Assembly: GCA_963662155.1 (NCBI GenBank)
Contig: OY759271.1
Span: 19,920,229 to 19,984,228, forward strand
Source: Lamellibrachia columna
Lineage: Eukaryota; Annelida; Polychaeta; Sabellida; Siboglinidae
Reading direction: 5' to 3'
DNA: 64,000 nucleotides
The position numbers and the translations under genes were made by a program. Positions 25,101-37,100 of this stretch are shown in pieces (the first letter of the stretch is position 1; each line of letters begins with the position of its first letter). The notes beneath the pieces were generated by a model. The model did no database searches, was not told the DNA's origin, and saw only the letters and a list, made by a program, of their open reading frames with translations.

Positions 25101-28100
25101 GGCTACAGTCATGCAGTGACAGTGTATAGGCTCAGTTACATGGTCCAATATAGAATCACACGAATCAATTAAAATCGTGTGATTCTAACTTGCCTCATGT
25201 TGCGTGCGTTTACTTAGAACATTGTGTGTGTCAGGCTAGTTAATATTATATTATTATATATATGTTATTGATTCCATCTAGTCAACAAGAGCATTACTTG
25301 TTAAGCGCCGCTATTATTTAAACTTCGTAACCGTCTCTTTTAGGAGGTATCTTATAACTGATCTACTATATATAAAAAATGTCAAACAAATGTACATTTT
25401 AATGTTGCAATATAATGTTTGATATGCATCCGCTGATATGTTACGCCATTTGATGATTAATAAGATATATGGTTGTCAATAAATACAATTTTTTTTATTT
25501 TTCATCTTTACAAATTGCCCGAAAGAGTTTATGGTAAGCTAAAAGCTTAACATAAGCGCATTTTTCTATTGGGAAATCAACGGTAATTTTCATAAATGTC
25601 TATTCGCCACGTCTCAGTACGCATTTCATGTTGCGTGCAGTTCTTTGTAAGTGTACGGACACAAGGAGATGAAGGTATGCAAGCCTAACCGTAGCTAACC
25701 CCATCTCTAGCTAACCCCATCCCTAACTAACCCCATATCTAGCTAACCCCTTCCCTAGCTAACCCTAACCAATAAGTGGTTTACAGAAGATATAACCATT
25801 CCCAAAGGCATAGGTTCACGGGAAAAGTGAACAGTTTGCTTGCAAAGACAGACAGCCGTAAGCAATCGCAAATAGCATGGTACTGACCGGTTGCGAAATT
25901 TAAAAAATTTTCAAAATTAGGGGGTATGGCACCAGTTTGTGAGGGAGCAGGTAGCTATTTTGCACTACAATAATCATTGGTGATATTTATTATGTGGCCC
26001 AATGCATTAGTGATATTGTGTAGCAAATTTGGACAGAATAATCGTATTTTGGTTGTGTCACAGCCACTGGAAGCATTGCGTATATCAACATTTTCAAATG
26101 TGGCCGCAATGGGTATCTGGTCATGTGATACCCCTTTATGATGGCGTATCCAAATCAAACAGTACGCCATGTACCCGATCAAGTAGAAGCATGAAAGCAA
26201 TCACATAAACAATCAAATTTAGCAAGTCTGACACAATGGAAATCACCCAAAATCCTGTTAAATGAGACAAATTGTCACTTTTCTGACAAAGTTGCGCCAT
26301 ATTTGGTTAAAAATCAAGCAATTATATAAATATTAATTTGAAAATAAGTAGGTGGTATATTTAAAGAGACAGTAAGTAGGTTTCATTGGTTCGCAATGCT
26401 CTAGAAATCTAGTGTACATGGTTAATGATTTATCAGGTGTCAAAATTGACATATATTTAAATTATGTGACTGGTTTTCAGCTAATATTATGGGCAGGGCA
26501 TTGTTTTGATTTGGCTGTTAAATAAATAATAATGATGTGACAAGCAGGAGTGTTCCATAATGGGTTTACATATACATTGTGCCGCAACTTGATATAAAAT
26601 TGGACATTTTCTCCAAAAAAAGCTTCCCTATTTGGGATCATGCCTCAGTTAGACTTCCTGGTGTGTTACATACGAATGTAGGGCACAGTAATTTTAGGTA
26701 TGTGTCATTTAAAAAAAATCATATCATCTGACATAACTGCATTTGAGCAGGCACATTGGCAGGTTTACTGGTAGAACACGTTGGCAGTGTAACTGGATTT
26801 TTAGATGATTTCAAAAGGCGGAAGGATTTTTGGCAATTTTTTCACCACAATGCATGTGTGCGTAGTAATTCATGCAGAAATTGGTAAACATTGATGGGCA
26901 TGACACGTTCAGCCATTTTAAAAGAGTTAGAAATGTCTAATTTTTACTAAACTCCATCAGCATGTCAATGAAATGATGATGACGGCAGGTAAGAAATTTC
27001 AGAATTTTTTATGGTCAAGTTTTCTTATAATCATGCAAAACGTTAACATGGCCACCAATGGGAAATGTAACTGAGTGCTGAACCCAAATAGGCACCATGG
27101 CAACGGAAATTCGGTGGCCGTCTAACAGTCATGGAGGAGGTTTTTTTATCAAAAATATACTGATTAAATGCATGAAAACGTGTGTCTGTCACCAAACAAT
27201 GAGTGGTACTGTGGACAGGCTGCATAATAGGAAGAATTGTTAAATATAGAGCTATTAATGGCCAACTCAGATGTGGCTACAGTCGTGCAGTGACAGTGTA
27301 TAGGCTCAGTTACATGGTCCAATATAGAATCACACGAATCAATTAAAATCGTGTGATTCTAACTTGCCTCATGTTGCGTGCGTTTACTTAGAACATTGTG
27401 TGTGTCAGGCTAGTTAATATTATATTATTATATATATGTTATTGATTCCATCTAGTCAACAAGAGCATTACTTGTTAAGCGCCGCTATTATTTAAACTTC
27501 GTAACCGTCTCTTTTAGGAGGTATCTTATAACTGATCTACTATATATAAAAAATGTCAAACAAATGTACATTTTAATGTTGCACTATAATGTTTGATATG
27601 CATCCGCTGATATGTTACGCCATTTGATGATTAATAAGATATATGGTTGTCAATAAATACAATTTTTTTTATTTTTCATCTTTACAAATTGCCCGAAAGA
27701 GTTTATGGTAAGCTAAAAGCTTAACATAAGCGCATTTTTCTATTGGGAAATCAACGGTAATTTTCATAAATGTCTATTCGCCACGTCTCAATACTCATTT
27801 CATGTTGCGTGCAGTTCTTTGTAAGTGTACGGACACAAGGAGATGAAGGTATGCAAGCCTAACCGTAGCTAACCCCATCTCTAGCTAACCCCATCCCTAA
27901 CTAACCCCATATCTAGCTAACCCCTTTCCTAGCTAACCCTAACCAACAAGTGGTTTACAGAAGATATAACCATTCCCAAAGGCATAGGTTCACGGGAAAA
28001 GTGAACAGTTTGCTTGCAAAGACAGACAGCCGTAGCAATCGCAAATAGCATGGTACTGACCGGTTGCCAAATTGAAAATTTGGTAAAAATTAGGGGGTAT

Positions 28101-31100
28101 GGCACCAGTTTGTGAGGGAGCAGGTAGCTATTTTGCACTAGAACAGTCATTGGTGATATTTGTTATGTGGCCAATGCATTGGTGATATTGTGTAGCAAAT
28201 TTGGACAGAATAATCGTATTTTGGTTGTGTCACAGCCACTGGAAGCATTGCGTATATCAACATTTTCAAATGTGGCCGCAATGGGTATCTGGTCATGTGA
28301 TACCCCTTTATGATGGCGTATCCAAATCAAACAGTACGCCATGTACCCGATCAAGTAGAAGCATGAAAGCAATCACATAAACAATCAAATTTAGCAAGTC
28401 TGACACAATGGAAATCACCCAAAATCCTGTTAAATGAGACAAATTGTCACTTTTCTGACAAATTTGCGCCATATTTGGTTAAAAATCAAGCAATTATATA
28501 AATATTAATTTGAAAATAAGTAGGTGGTATATTTAAAGAGACAGTAAGTAGGTTTCATTGGTTCGCAATGCTCTAGAAATCTAGTGTACATGGTTAATGA
28601 TTTATCAGGTGTCAAAATTGACATATATTTAAATTATGTGACTGGTTTTCAGCTAATATTATGGGGAGGGCATTGTTTTGATTTGGCTGTTAAATAAATA
28701 ATAATGATGTGACAAGCAGGAGTGTTCCATAATGGGTTTACATATACATTGTGCCGCAACTTGATATAAAATTGGACATTTTCTCCAAAAAAAGCTTCCC
28801 TATTTGGGATCATGCCTCAGTTAGACTTCCTGGTGTGTTACATACGAATGTAGGGCACAGTAATTTTAGGTATGTGTCATTTAAAAAAAATCATATCATC
28901 TGACATAACTGCATTTGAGCAGGCACATTGGCAGGTTTACTGGTAGAACACGTTGGCAGTGTAACTGGATTTTTAGATGATTTCAAAAGGCGGAAGGATT
29001 TTTGGCAATTTTTTCACCACAATGCACGTGTGCGTAGTAGTGCCCTGCGCGGGCCTAGAATTTGATCCCAAGCCCGGCCCGCAATTAGCAGTTAGAGTCC
29101 AGGCCCGGCCCAGGCCCGCAATAATTTTTCAAGTCCGGCCCGGCCCAGGCCCGCAAACTAGAATTTAGGCCCAGGCCCGGCCCAGGCCCGAACCAGACCG
29201 TGAATGTTTGGCCCAGGCCCGGCCCGGCCCGCAAGTTTCACGCCCAGGCCCGGTCCATACCCGCGGGCCAACGATGGGTAAGCCCGCGGCCCGCTAAGTT
29301 TAGAGAAGATAAACCTATAATCTTATAACAAAGACGAAAAACAAATAAACTGTAAAACAGTTTATTTGTCCATAGTGTGCTGGATGAGTTCTAAAAATCC
29401 AGCACCACCAATTTCTTCAAACGAACAAATATCCTGAAGAAAAATAAAGAAAAACTTCTTAGTGTCATTACTATTAAATATGATAAGATTTGTTATATTT
29501 GGCTTTAATGTATTGATTTATGGTTAGGGTACGAAGTTTGTTTATCTAACCCTGACTTAACCCTTATGCAAACCATAACCCCAATTTATATTGTTAATTG
29601 AATTAGGTCAACTAAATTAACATAATTTAATATGATATTTCAATTAAATGTCACCCACTGGCACTGACACCCAGTGGCATTTCCAGCAGGCCTGCAGTCA
29701 CTAGCCTGAGACAGACAGGTTCAGACATGTGTGAATTAGTACAAGTGTGAATGAATTAGGACTGGGGTGAAATACCAATTACCAACTGGGTTGGGTACTG
29801 GGTAGTGGCCTAGTGGGCACTTGGCAGTGGGCAGGTCATTCAGGTGGGCAATAGAATGTCCACTGGTAGGGTCAAAGGGTGATAAGTTGATGGTTAATCA
29901 TGGCTTCATTGCCTCTGCCTCTGCAAATATTTCTAAAGTAAACATTTGGGGCTGGCTACTTCCAGCCAAGTGAACTTATGGGGCCATTAGATTCCATGCA
30001 AGGTCTCAATTTGCAACTATATAATGCTAAAGAAATAATTTTAAGCATTCATTAACCGGAATTACAATTTATAATCAGGTTTTATTAAAAAATAAAGTAA
30101 TAATCGGTGTTTTTTATGAATATTTTTATCATGTCCAGGCCCAGCCCCGGCCCGGCCCGGCCCGCTCACACTAGGCCCAGGCCCGGCCCAAGCCCGATGT
30201 GTTTAAATTGTTTTCAGCCCAGGCCCGGCCCGGGCCCGCAGTATGTAGGCCCAGGCCCGGCCCGGCCCGCGGAATTATGTAGAGGCCCGGCCCGGCCCGC
30301 GGAATTATGTAGAGGCCCGGCCCGGCCCGCGGGCTGGGCCGGGCTTGGACCCAAAGCCCGGCCCGCGCAGGGCACTAGTGCGTAGTAATTCATGCAGAAA
30401 TTGGTAAACATTGATGGGCATGACACGTTCAGCCATTTTAAAAGAGTTAGAAATGTCTAATTTTTACTAAACTCCATCAGCATGTCAATGAAATGATGAT
30501 GACGACAGGTAAGAAATTTCAGAATTTTTTATGGTCAAGTTTTCTTATAATCATGCAAAACGTTAACATGGCCACCAATGGGAAATGTAACTGAGTGCTG
30601 AACCCAAATAGGCACCATGGCAACGGAAATGCGGTAGCCATCTAACAGTCATGGAGGAGGTTTTTTTATCAAAAATATACTGATTAAATGCATGAAAACG
30701 TTTGTCTGTCACCAAACAATGAGTGGTACTGTGGACAGGCTGCATAATAGGAAGAATTGTTAAATATAGAGCTATTAATGGCCAACTCAGATGTGGCTAC
30801 AGTCGTGCAGTGACAGTGTATAGGCTCAGTTACATGGTCCAATATAGAATCACACGAATCAATTAAAATCGTGTGATTCTAACTTGCCTCATGTTGCGTG
30901 CGTTTACTTAGAACATTGTGTGTGTCAGGCTAGTTAATATTATATTATTATATATATGTTATTGATTCCATCTAGTCAACAAGAGCATTACTTGTTAAGC
31001 GCCGCTATTATTTAAACTTCGTAACCGTCTCTTTTAGGAGGTATCTTATAACTGATCTACTATATATAAAAAATGTCAAACAAATGTACATTTTAATGTT

Positions 31101-34100
31101 GCACTATAATGTTTGATATGCATCCGCTGATATGTTACGCCATTTGATGATTAATAAGATATATGGTTGTCAATAAATACAATTTTTTTTATTTTTCATC
31201 TTTACAAATTGCCCGAAAGAGTTTATGGTAAGCTAAAAGCTTAACATAAGCGCATTTTTCTATTGGGAAATCAACGGTAATTTTCATAAATGTCTATTCG
31301 CCACGTCTCAGTACGCATTTCATGTTGCGTGCAGTTCTTTGTAAGTGTACGGACACAAGGAGATGAAGGTATGCAAGCCTAACCGTAGCTAACCCCATCT
31401 CTAGCTAACCCCATCCCTAACTAACCCCATATCTAGCTAACCCCTTCCCTAGCTAACCCTAACCAACAAGTGGTTTACAGAAGATATAATCATTCCCAAA
31501 GGCATAGGTTCACGGGAAAAGTGAACAGTTTGCTTGCAAAGACAGACAGCCGTAAGCAATCGCAAATAGCATGGTACTGACTGGTTGCGAAATTGAAAAT
31601 TTTTTCAAAATTAGGGGGTATGGCACCAGTTTGTGAGGGAGCAGGTAGCTATTTTGCACTACAATAATCATTGGTGATATTTATTATGTGGCCCAATGCA
31701 TTGGTGATATTGTGTAGCAAATTTGGACAGAATAATCGTATTTTGGTTGTGTCACAGCCACTGGAAGCATTGCATATATCAACATTTTCATATGTGGCCG
31801 CAATGGGTATCTGGTCATGTGATACCCTTTATGATGGCGTATCCAAATCAAACAGTACGCCATGTACCCGATCAAGTAGAAGCATGAAAGCAATCACATA
31901 AACAATAAAATTTAGCAAGTCTGACACAATGGAAATCACCCAAAATCCTATTAAATGAGACAAATTGTTACTTTTCTTACAAAGTTGCGCCATATTTGGT
32001 TAAAAATCAAGCAATTATATAAATATTAATTTGAAAATAAGTAGGTGGTATATTTAAAGAGACAGTAAGTAGGTTTCATTGGTTCGCAATGCTCTAGAAA
32101 TCTAGTGTACATGGTTAATGATTTATCAGGTGTAAAAATTTACCTATATTTAAATTATGTGACTGGTTTTCAGCTAATATTATGGGCAGGGTATTGTTTT
32201 GATTTGGCTGTGAAACAAATAATAATGACGTGACAAGCAGGAGTGTTCCATAATGGGTTTACATATACATTGTGTCGCAACTTGATATAAAATTGGACAT
32301 TTTATCCAAAAAAAGCTTCTCTATTTGGGATCATGCTTCAGTTAGACTTCCTGGTGTGTTACAGACGAATGTAGGGCACAGTAATTTTAGGTGTGTCATT
32401 TAAAAAAAATCATATCATCTGACATAACTGCATTTGAGCAGGCACATTGGCAGGTTTACTGGTAGAACACGTTGGCAGTGTAACTGTGGATTTTTAGATA
32501 ATTTCAATAGGCGGAAGGATTTTTAGCAATTTTTTCACCACAATGCACGTGTGCGTAGTAATTCATGCAGAAATTGGTAAACATTGATGGGCATGACACG
32601 TTCAGCCATTTTAAAAGAGTTAGAAATGTCTAATTTTTACTAAACTCCATCAGCATGTCAATGAAATGATGATGACGGCAGGTAAGAAATTTCAGAATTT
32701 TTTATGGTCAAGTTTTCTTATAATCATGCAAAACGTTAACATGGCCACCAATGGGAAATGTAACTGAGTGCTGAACCCAAATAGGCACCATGGCAACGGA
32801 AATGCGGTAGCCATCTAATAGTCATGGAGGAAGGTTTTTCATCAAAAATATACTGATTAAATGCATGAAAACGTGTGTCTGTCACCAAACAATGAGTGGT
32901 ACTGTGGACAGGCTGCATAATAGGAAGAATTGTTAAATATAGAGCTATTAATGGCCAACTCAGATGTGGCTACAGTCGTGCAGTGACAGTGTATAGGCTC
33001 AGTTACATGGTCCAATATAGAATCACACGAATCAATTAAAATCGTGTGATTCTAACTTGCCTCATGTTGCGTGCGTTTACTTAGAACATTGTGTGTGTCA
33101 GGCTAGTTAATATTATATTATTATATATATATGTTATTGATTCCATCTAGTCAACAAGAGCATTACTTGTTAAGCGCCGCTATTATTTAAACTTCGTAAC
33201 CATCTCTTTTAGGAGGTATCTTATAACTGATCTACTATATATAAAAAATGTCAAACAAATGTACATTTTAATGTTGCACTATAACGTTTGATGTGCATCC
33301 GCTGATATGTTACGCCATTTGATGATTAATAAGATATATGGTTGTTAATAAATACAATTTTTTTAATTTTTCATCTGTTCAAATTGCCCGAAAGAGTTTA
33401 TGGTAAGCTAAAAGCTTAACATAAGCGCATTTTTCTATTGGGAAATCAACGGTAATTTTCATAAATGTCTATTCGCCACGTCTCAGTACTCATTTCATGT
33501 TGCGTGCAGTTCTTTGTAAGTGTACGGACACAAGGAGATGAAGGTATGCAAGCCTAACCGTAGCTAACCCCATCTCTAGCTAACCCCATCCCTAACTAAC
33601 CCTATATCTAGCTAACCCCTTCCCTAGCTAACCCTAACCAACAAGTGGTTTACAGAAGATATAACCATTCCCAAAGGCATAGGTTCACGGGAAAAGTGAA
33701 CAGTTTGCTTGCAAAGACAGACAGCCGTAGCAATCGCAAATAGCATGGTACTGACCGGTTGCCAAATTGAAAATTTGGTCAACATTAGGGGGTATGGCAC
33801 CAGTTTGTGAGGGAGCAGGTAGCTATTTTGCAGTAGAACAGTCATTGGTGATATTTGTTATGTGGCCAATGCATTGGTGATAGTGTAGCAAATTTGGACA
33901 GAATAATCGTATTTTGGTTGTGTCACAGCCACTGGAAGCATTGCGTATATCAACATTTTCAAATGTGGCTGCAATGGGTATCTGGTCATGTGATACCCCT
34001 TTATGATGGCGTATCCAAATCAAACAGTACGCCATGTACCCGATCAAGTAGAAGCATGAAAGCAATCACATAAACAATAAAATTTAGCAAGTCTGACACA

Positions 34101-37100
34101 ATGGAAATCACCCAAAATCCTGTTAAATGAGACAAATTGTCACTTTTCTTACAAAGTTGCGCCATATTTGGTTAAAAATCAAGCAATTATATAAATATTA
34201 ATTTGAAAATAAGTAGGTGGTATATTTAAAGAGACAGTAAGTAGGTTTCATTGGTTCGCAATGCTCTAGAAATCTAGTGTACATGGTTAATGATTTATCA
34301 GGTGTAAAAATTTACCTATATTTAAATTATGTGACTGGTTTTCAGCTAATATTATGGGCAGGGCATTGTTTTGATTTGGCTGTGAAACAAATAATAATGA
34401 CGTGACAAGCAGGAGTGTTCCATAATGGGTTTACATATACATTGTGCCGCAACTTGATATAAAATTGGACATTTTCTCCAAAAAAAGCTTCCCTATTTGG
34501 GATCATGCCTCACGTTAGACTTCCTGGTGTGTTACAGACGAATGTAGGGCACAGTAATTTTAGGTATGTTTCATTTTTTTTAAATCGTTCACGTTCAGCC
34601 ATTTTAAGAGTTAGAAATGTCTAATTTTGACTAAACTCCATCAGCATGTCAATGAAATGATGATGACGGCAGGTAAGAAATTTCAGAATTTTTTCAGGTC
34701 AAGTTTTCTTATAATCATGCAAAACGTTAACATGGCCACCAATGGGAAATGTAACTGAGTGCTGAACCCAAATACACGTGTTGAACATGCAGACTGTAGA
34801 CAGTCTTGTGACTGTTCACCCACCTGTACCCTGGTGCCGCTCTCGGCATACGGTCGTTCCCACCACTCTTCATCCTCTGACTCAGAGCTGTGGCAGTTGT
34901 CTTCATCCTCACCTGCCTTAGTCAACAGGTCTTCACACAAGTCACACACACGAGTTGGCCCACAGTCTGCCTGTGCACTGTAGTCCCGCGGGAACAGGAT
35001 GCCGCAGCCCATGGTTTCTCCTGTATCGAATACACAACCAATGGAGGCAAGGCAAAGTAAAAAATCTTATTCTGTATTGAATATTTAAGAAAGTTATTTT
35101 ATTATTAGCTATGAAGCGCTTTGATTTATAATCATTTACTTAAAAAATCATTTACTAAAAAAAATTTGAAGTACAAATTTGCACACTGTAATGAAAAATT
35201 TGAAGTGCTGTCGCTATGACAACTACTAGATTGCTGAGGAAGTGGCCCTGCTGAATTTGAACTAGCCACACAAAAATGCATAAATTATAAGTACATTATA
35301 TCGTAATTAATAAAAAAATATATTATAAAGCGATGCATGCAATAAATAAGTAAAACAGAGACTGCTCTAGAATAAAGTATTATAGCAGAAAGGCAATGTA
35401 TCAGAATATGAAAAAAAATTACATCTAATTCTACAGATATCGACAAATTCAGGCAACTGTCAGCACCTTCCGTTGCTCATCAATATTCATGCATCCTTAA
35501 CCTAGCACGACAGTAATTGGCTATTGAAAAACTTATTAATATTCAATTATTCATCACTCGACTTGGGGAAAACATCTGCACAACCGTGCTGGTGCATGCT
35601 GTTTCAGATGGAATTATATGCATAGGATTTTTTTTTACAAGTTTTGTATATTGTAGACCTATTACTACGGTCAGAATACTATATAGTACGCAGACATAAC
35701 AGACTAATATGTCCTTGCCAGTGCCTTTTTGCAGAAGTGCCAGTGGTTTTTGTGCATTTGTTATTTTAATTTTATTGAAGGAACATCTTTCACATTTAGC
35801 TTACTTGACAGGGCCCTTGGGTGGGTGCAGGACCTCGTAATGTGGCTGACTTTAGTGCCTATATGTACTGTGTGCTCTAGAATGTGGCTTATTGTAATTT
35901 TTTTATAAAGTTTATTCTGTGACTGTGTTTACTAAGTTAGTTACATTTATCACTCACTTGTCTTGTGTAATGACGTTCAGCTTGCTGTGTGTGTACCCTA
36001 TTGCTGCGTCAATAGTCTACGGGTCGATATGTATTTAATACGTTTAACTAGTTATGGATAATTTGGTAACTTCAAGCATTCTTTTTCTACTTTCACATTG
36101 CAATTAGACCTCAGTGTGGAGCCCTGGGGTGGGTGCAAGACCTCAGTGTGGAGCCCTGGGGTGGGTGCAAGACCTCAGTGTGGAGCCCTGGGGTGGGTAC
36201 AAGACCTCAGTGTAGACGCCTGGGGTGGGTGCAAGACCTCAGTGTGGAGCCCTGGGGTGGGTGCAAGACCTCAGTGTGGAGCCCTGGGGTGGGTACAAGA
36301 CCTCAGTGTAGACGCCTGGGGTGGGTGCAAGATCTCAGTGTGGAGCCCTGGGGTGGGTGCAAGACCTCAGTGTGGAGCCCTGGGGTGGGTGCAAGACCTC
36401 AGAGTGGAGGCCTGGTGGGACTTTGGCCACATCTTTGGCCACCCACCTTTGCTACTTTTATTTATTATGACATACATGCATTACAGATAGTTAGTTTATC
36501 TTTTATTAATTATTTCTTTGTAGATACTCACAACTCATCGATTTGTGATTCTAATTCTCTTGTCATTCAATCAATAAATTACCTCTACCAACAACAGTTT
36601 TTTGTACTCTATCGTAGCAAAACGAGCTCAGGGTTCTGCCAACATGCATCATCAGGACATAAATAATAATAACAGTCTGACCCAGCCGTAGCCACAGGGA
36701 AGAAGGCTAACGGAATCGGCCCAAAGCATTCTGCCGACTAAAAGGTTTAAATTCTGAACAATCTACATTCATTGTGTCACCTGACAGCCAATGGGACAGA
36801 TTGGATCCTGTGAGGATCACCTGGATCCTGTGAGGATCACCTTAGATGATTAGATGGTTAGATGAATGCTGATAGGCTGTGGGTAATTCGGATGAAATCA
36901 TTACCGTTCTTGAGTTCCGTGGTCCAGTCAGTCGTGGTCCAGTATTATTTAATTGTTCCACCGAGCCTTTGTCAGTGAATTTAAGATATTTAATTAAACT
37001 GACCATTATTATTGTACTGAATAGGCAGTGACCAGAATAAATAAATCTATCCAATCACCATGCATATGTGATGCATTATTAAACATCGACGTGTGGCACT

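Larger units (their letters stand above)
13629..34774. repeat. 2.17-kb tandem satellite array filling the last SPRYD3 intron
   Basis: Nine units and one partial are arranged head to tail. Taking gatcatg(c/g)ctcagttag as phase, units start at 13629, 15771, 17944, 20116, 22289, 24462, 26636, 28808, 32329 and 34501. Spacing is 2,172-2,174 bp, except a first unit shortened by 31 bp and the unit at 28808, lengthened by 1,348 bp by a transposon and its target duplication. The tenth copy has a deletion near 34580 and stops at 34774. Copies look almost identical. Each has a perfect 12-bp-stem hairpin, a telomere-like ctaaccc block and an (AT)-rich stretch. Small recurring frames (60-81 codons) differ by frameshifts between copies, so coding is unlikely. 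No known gene, rRNA or transposon protein was recognised in the unit. Confidence 0.93.

Noticed and set aside
29160..30426. Pro/Ala/Arg-rich frames at the ends of the hAT-like element
   Set aside because: They follow from ggcccggccc-type subterminal repeats on both strands. No transposase motif is present.
15034..34073. Recurrent 60-81 codon frames in the satellite units, conserved between copies
   Set aside because: Conservation reflects array homogenisation. Both strands are open at once, one-base indels change the frames between units, and no domain is recognisable.
34683..34823. Read-through of the SPRYD3 exon into satellite sequence as an alternative protein end
   Set aside because: A clear donor (gtgggtg) lies at 34823, and the spliced product matches the family through the terminal exon. 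The read-through residues match nothing.
36098..36666. Plus-strand frames of 130 and 177 codons rich in Trp, Gly and Pro
   Set aside because: They result from the 32-bp minisatellite. Overlapping frames encode the same peptide words in different order.
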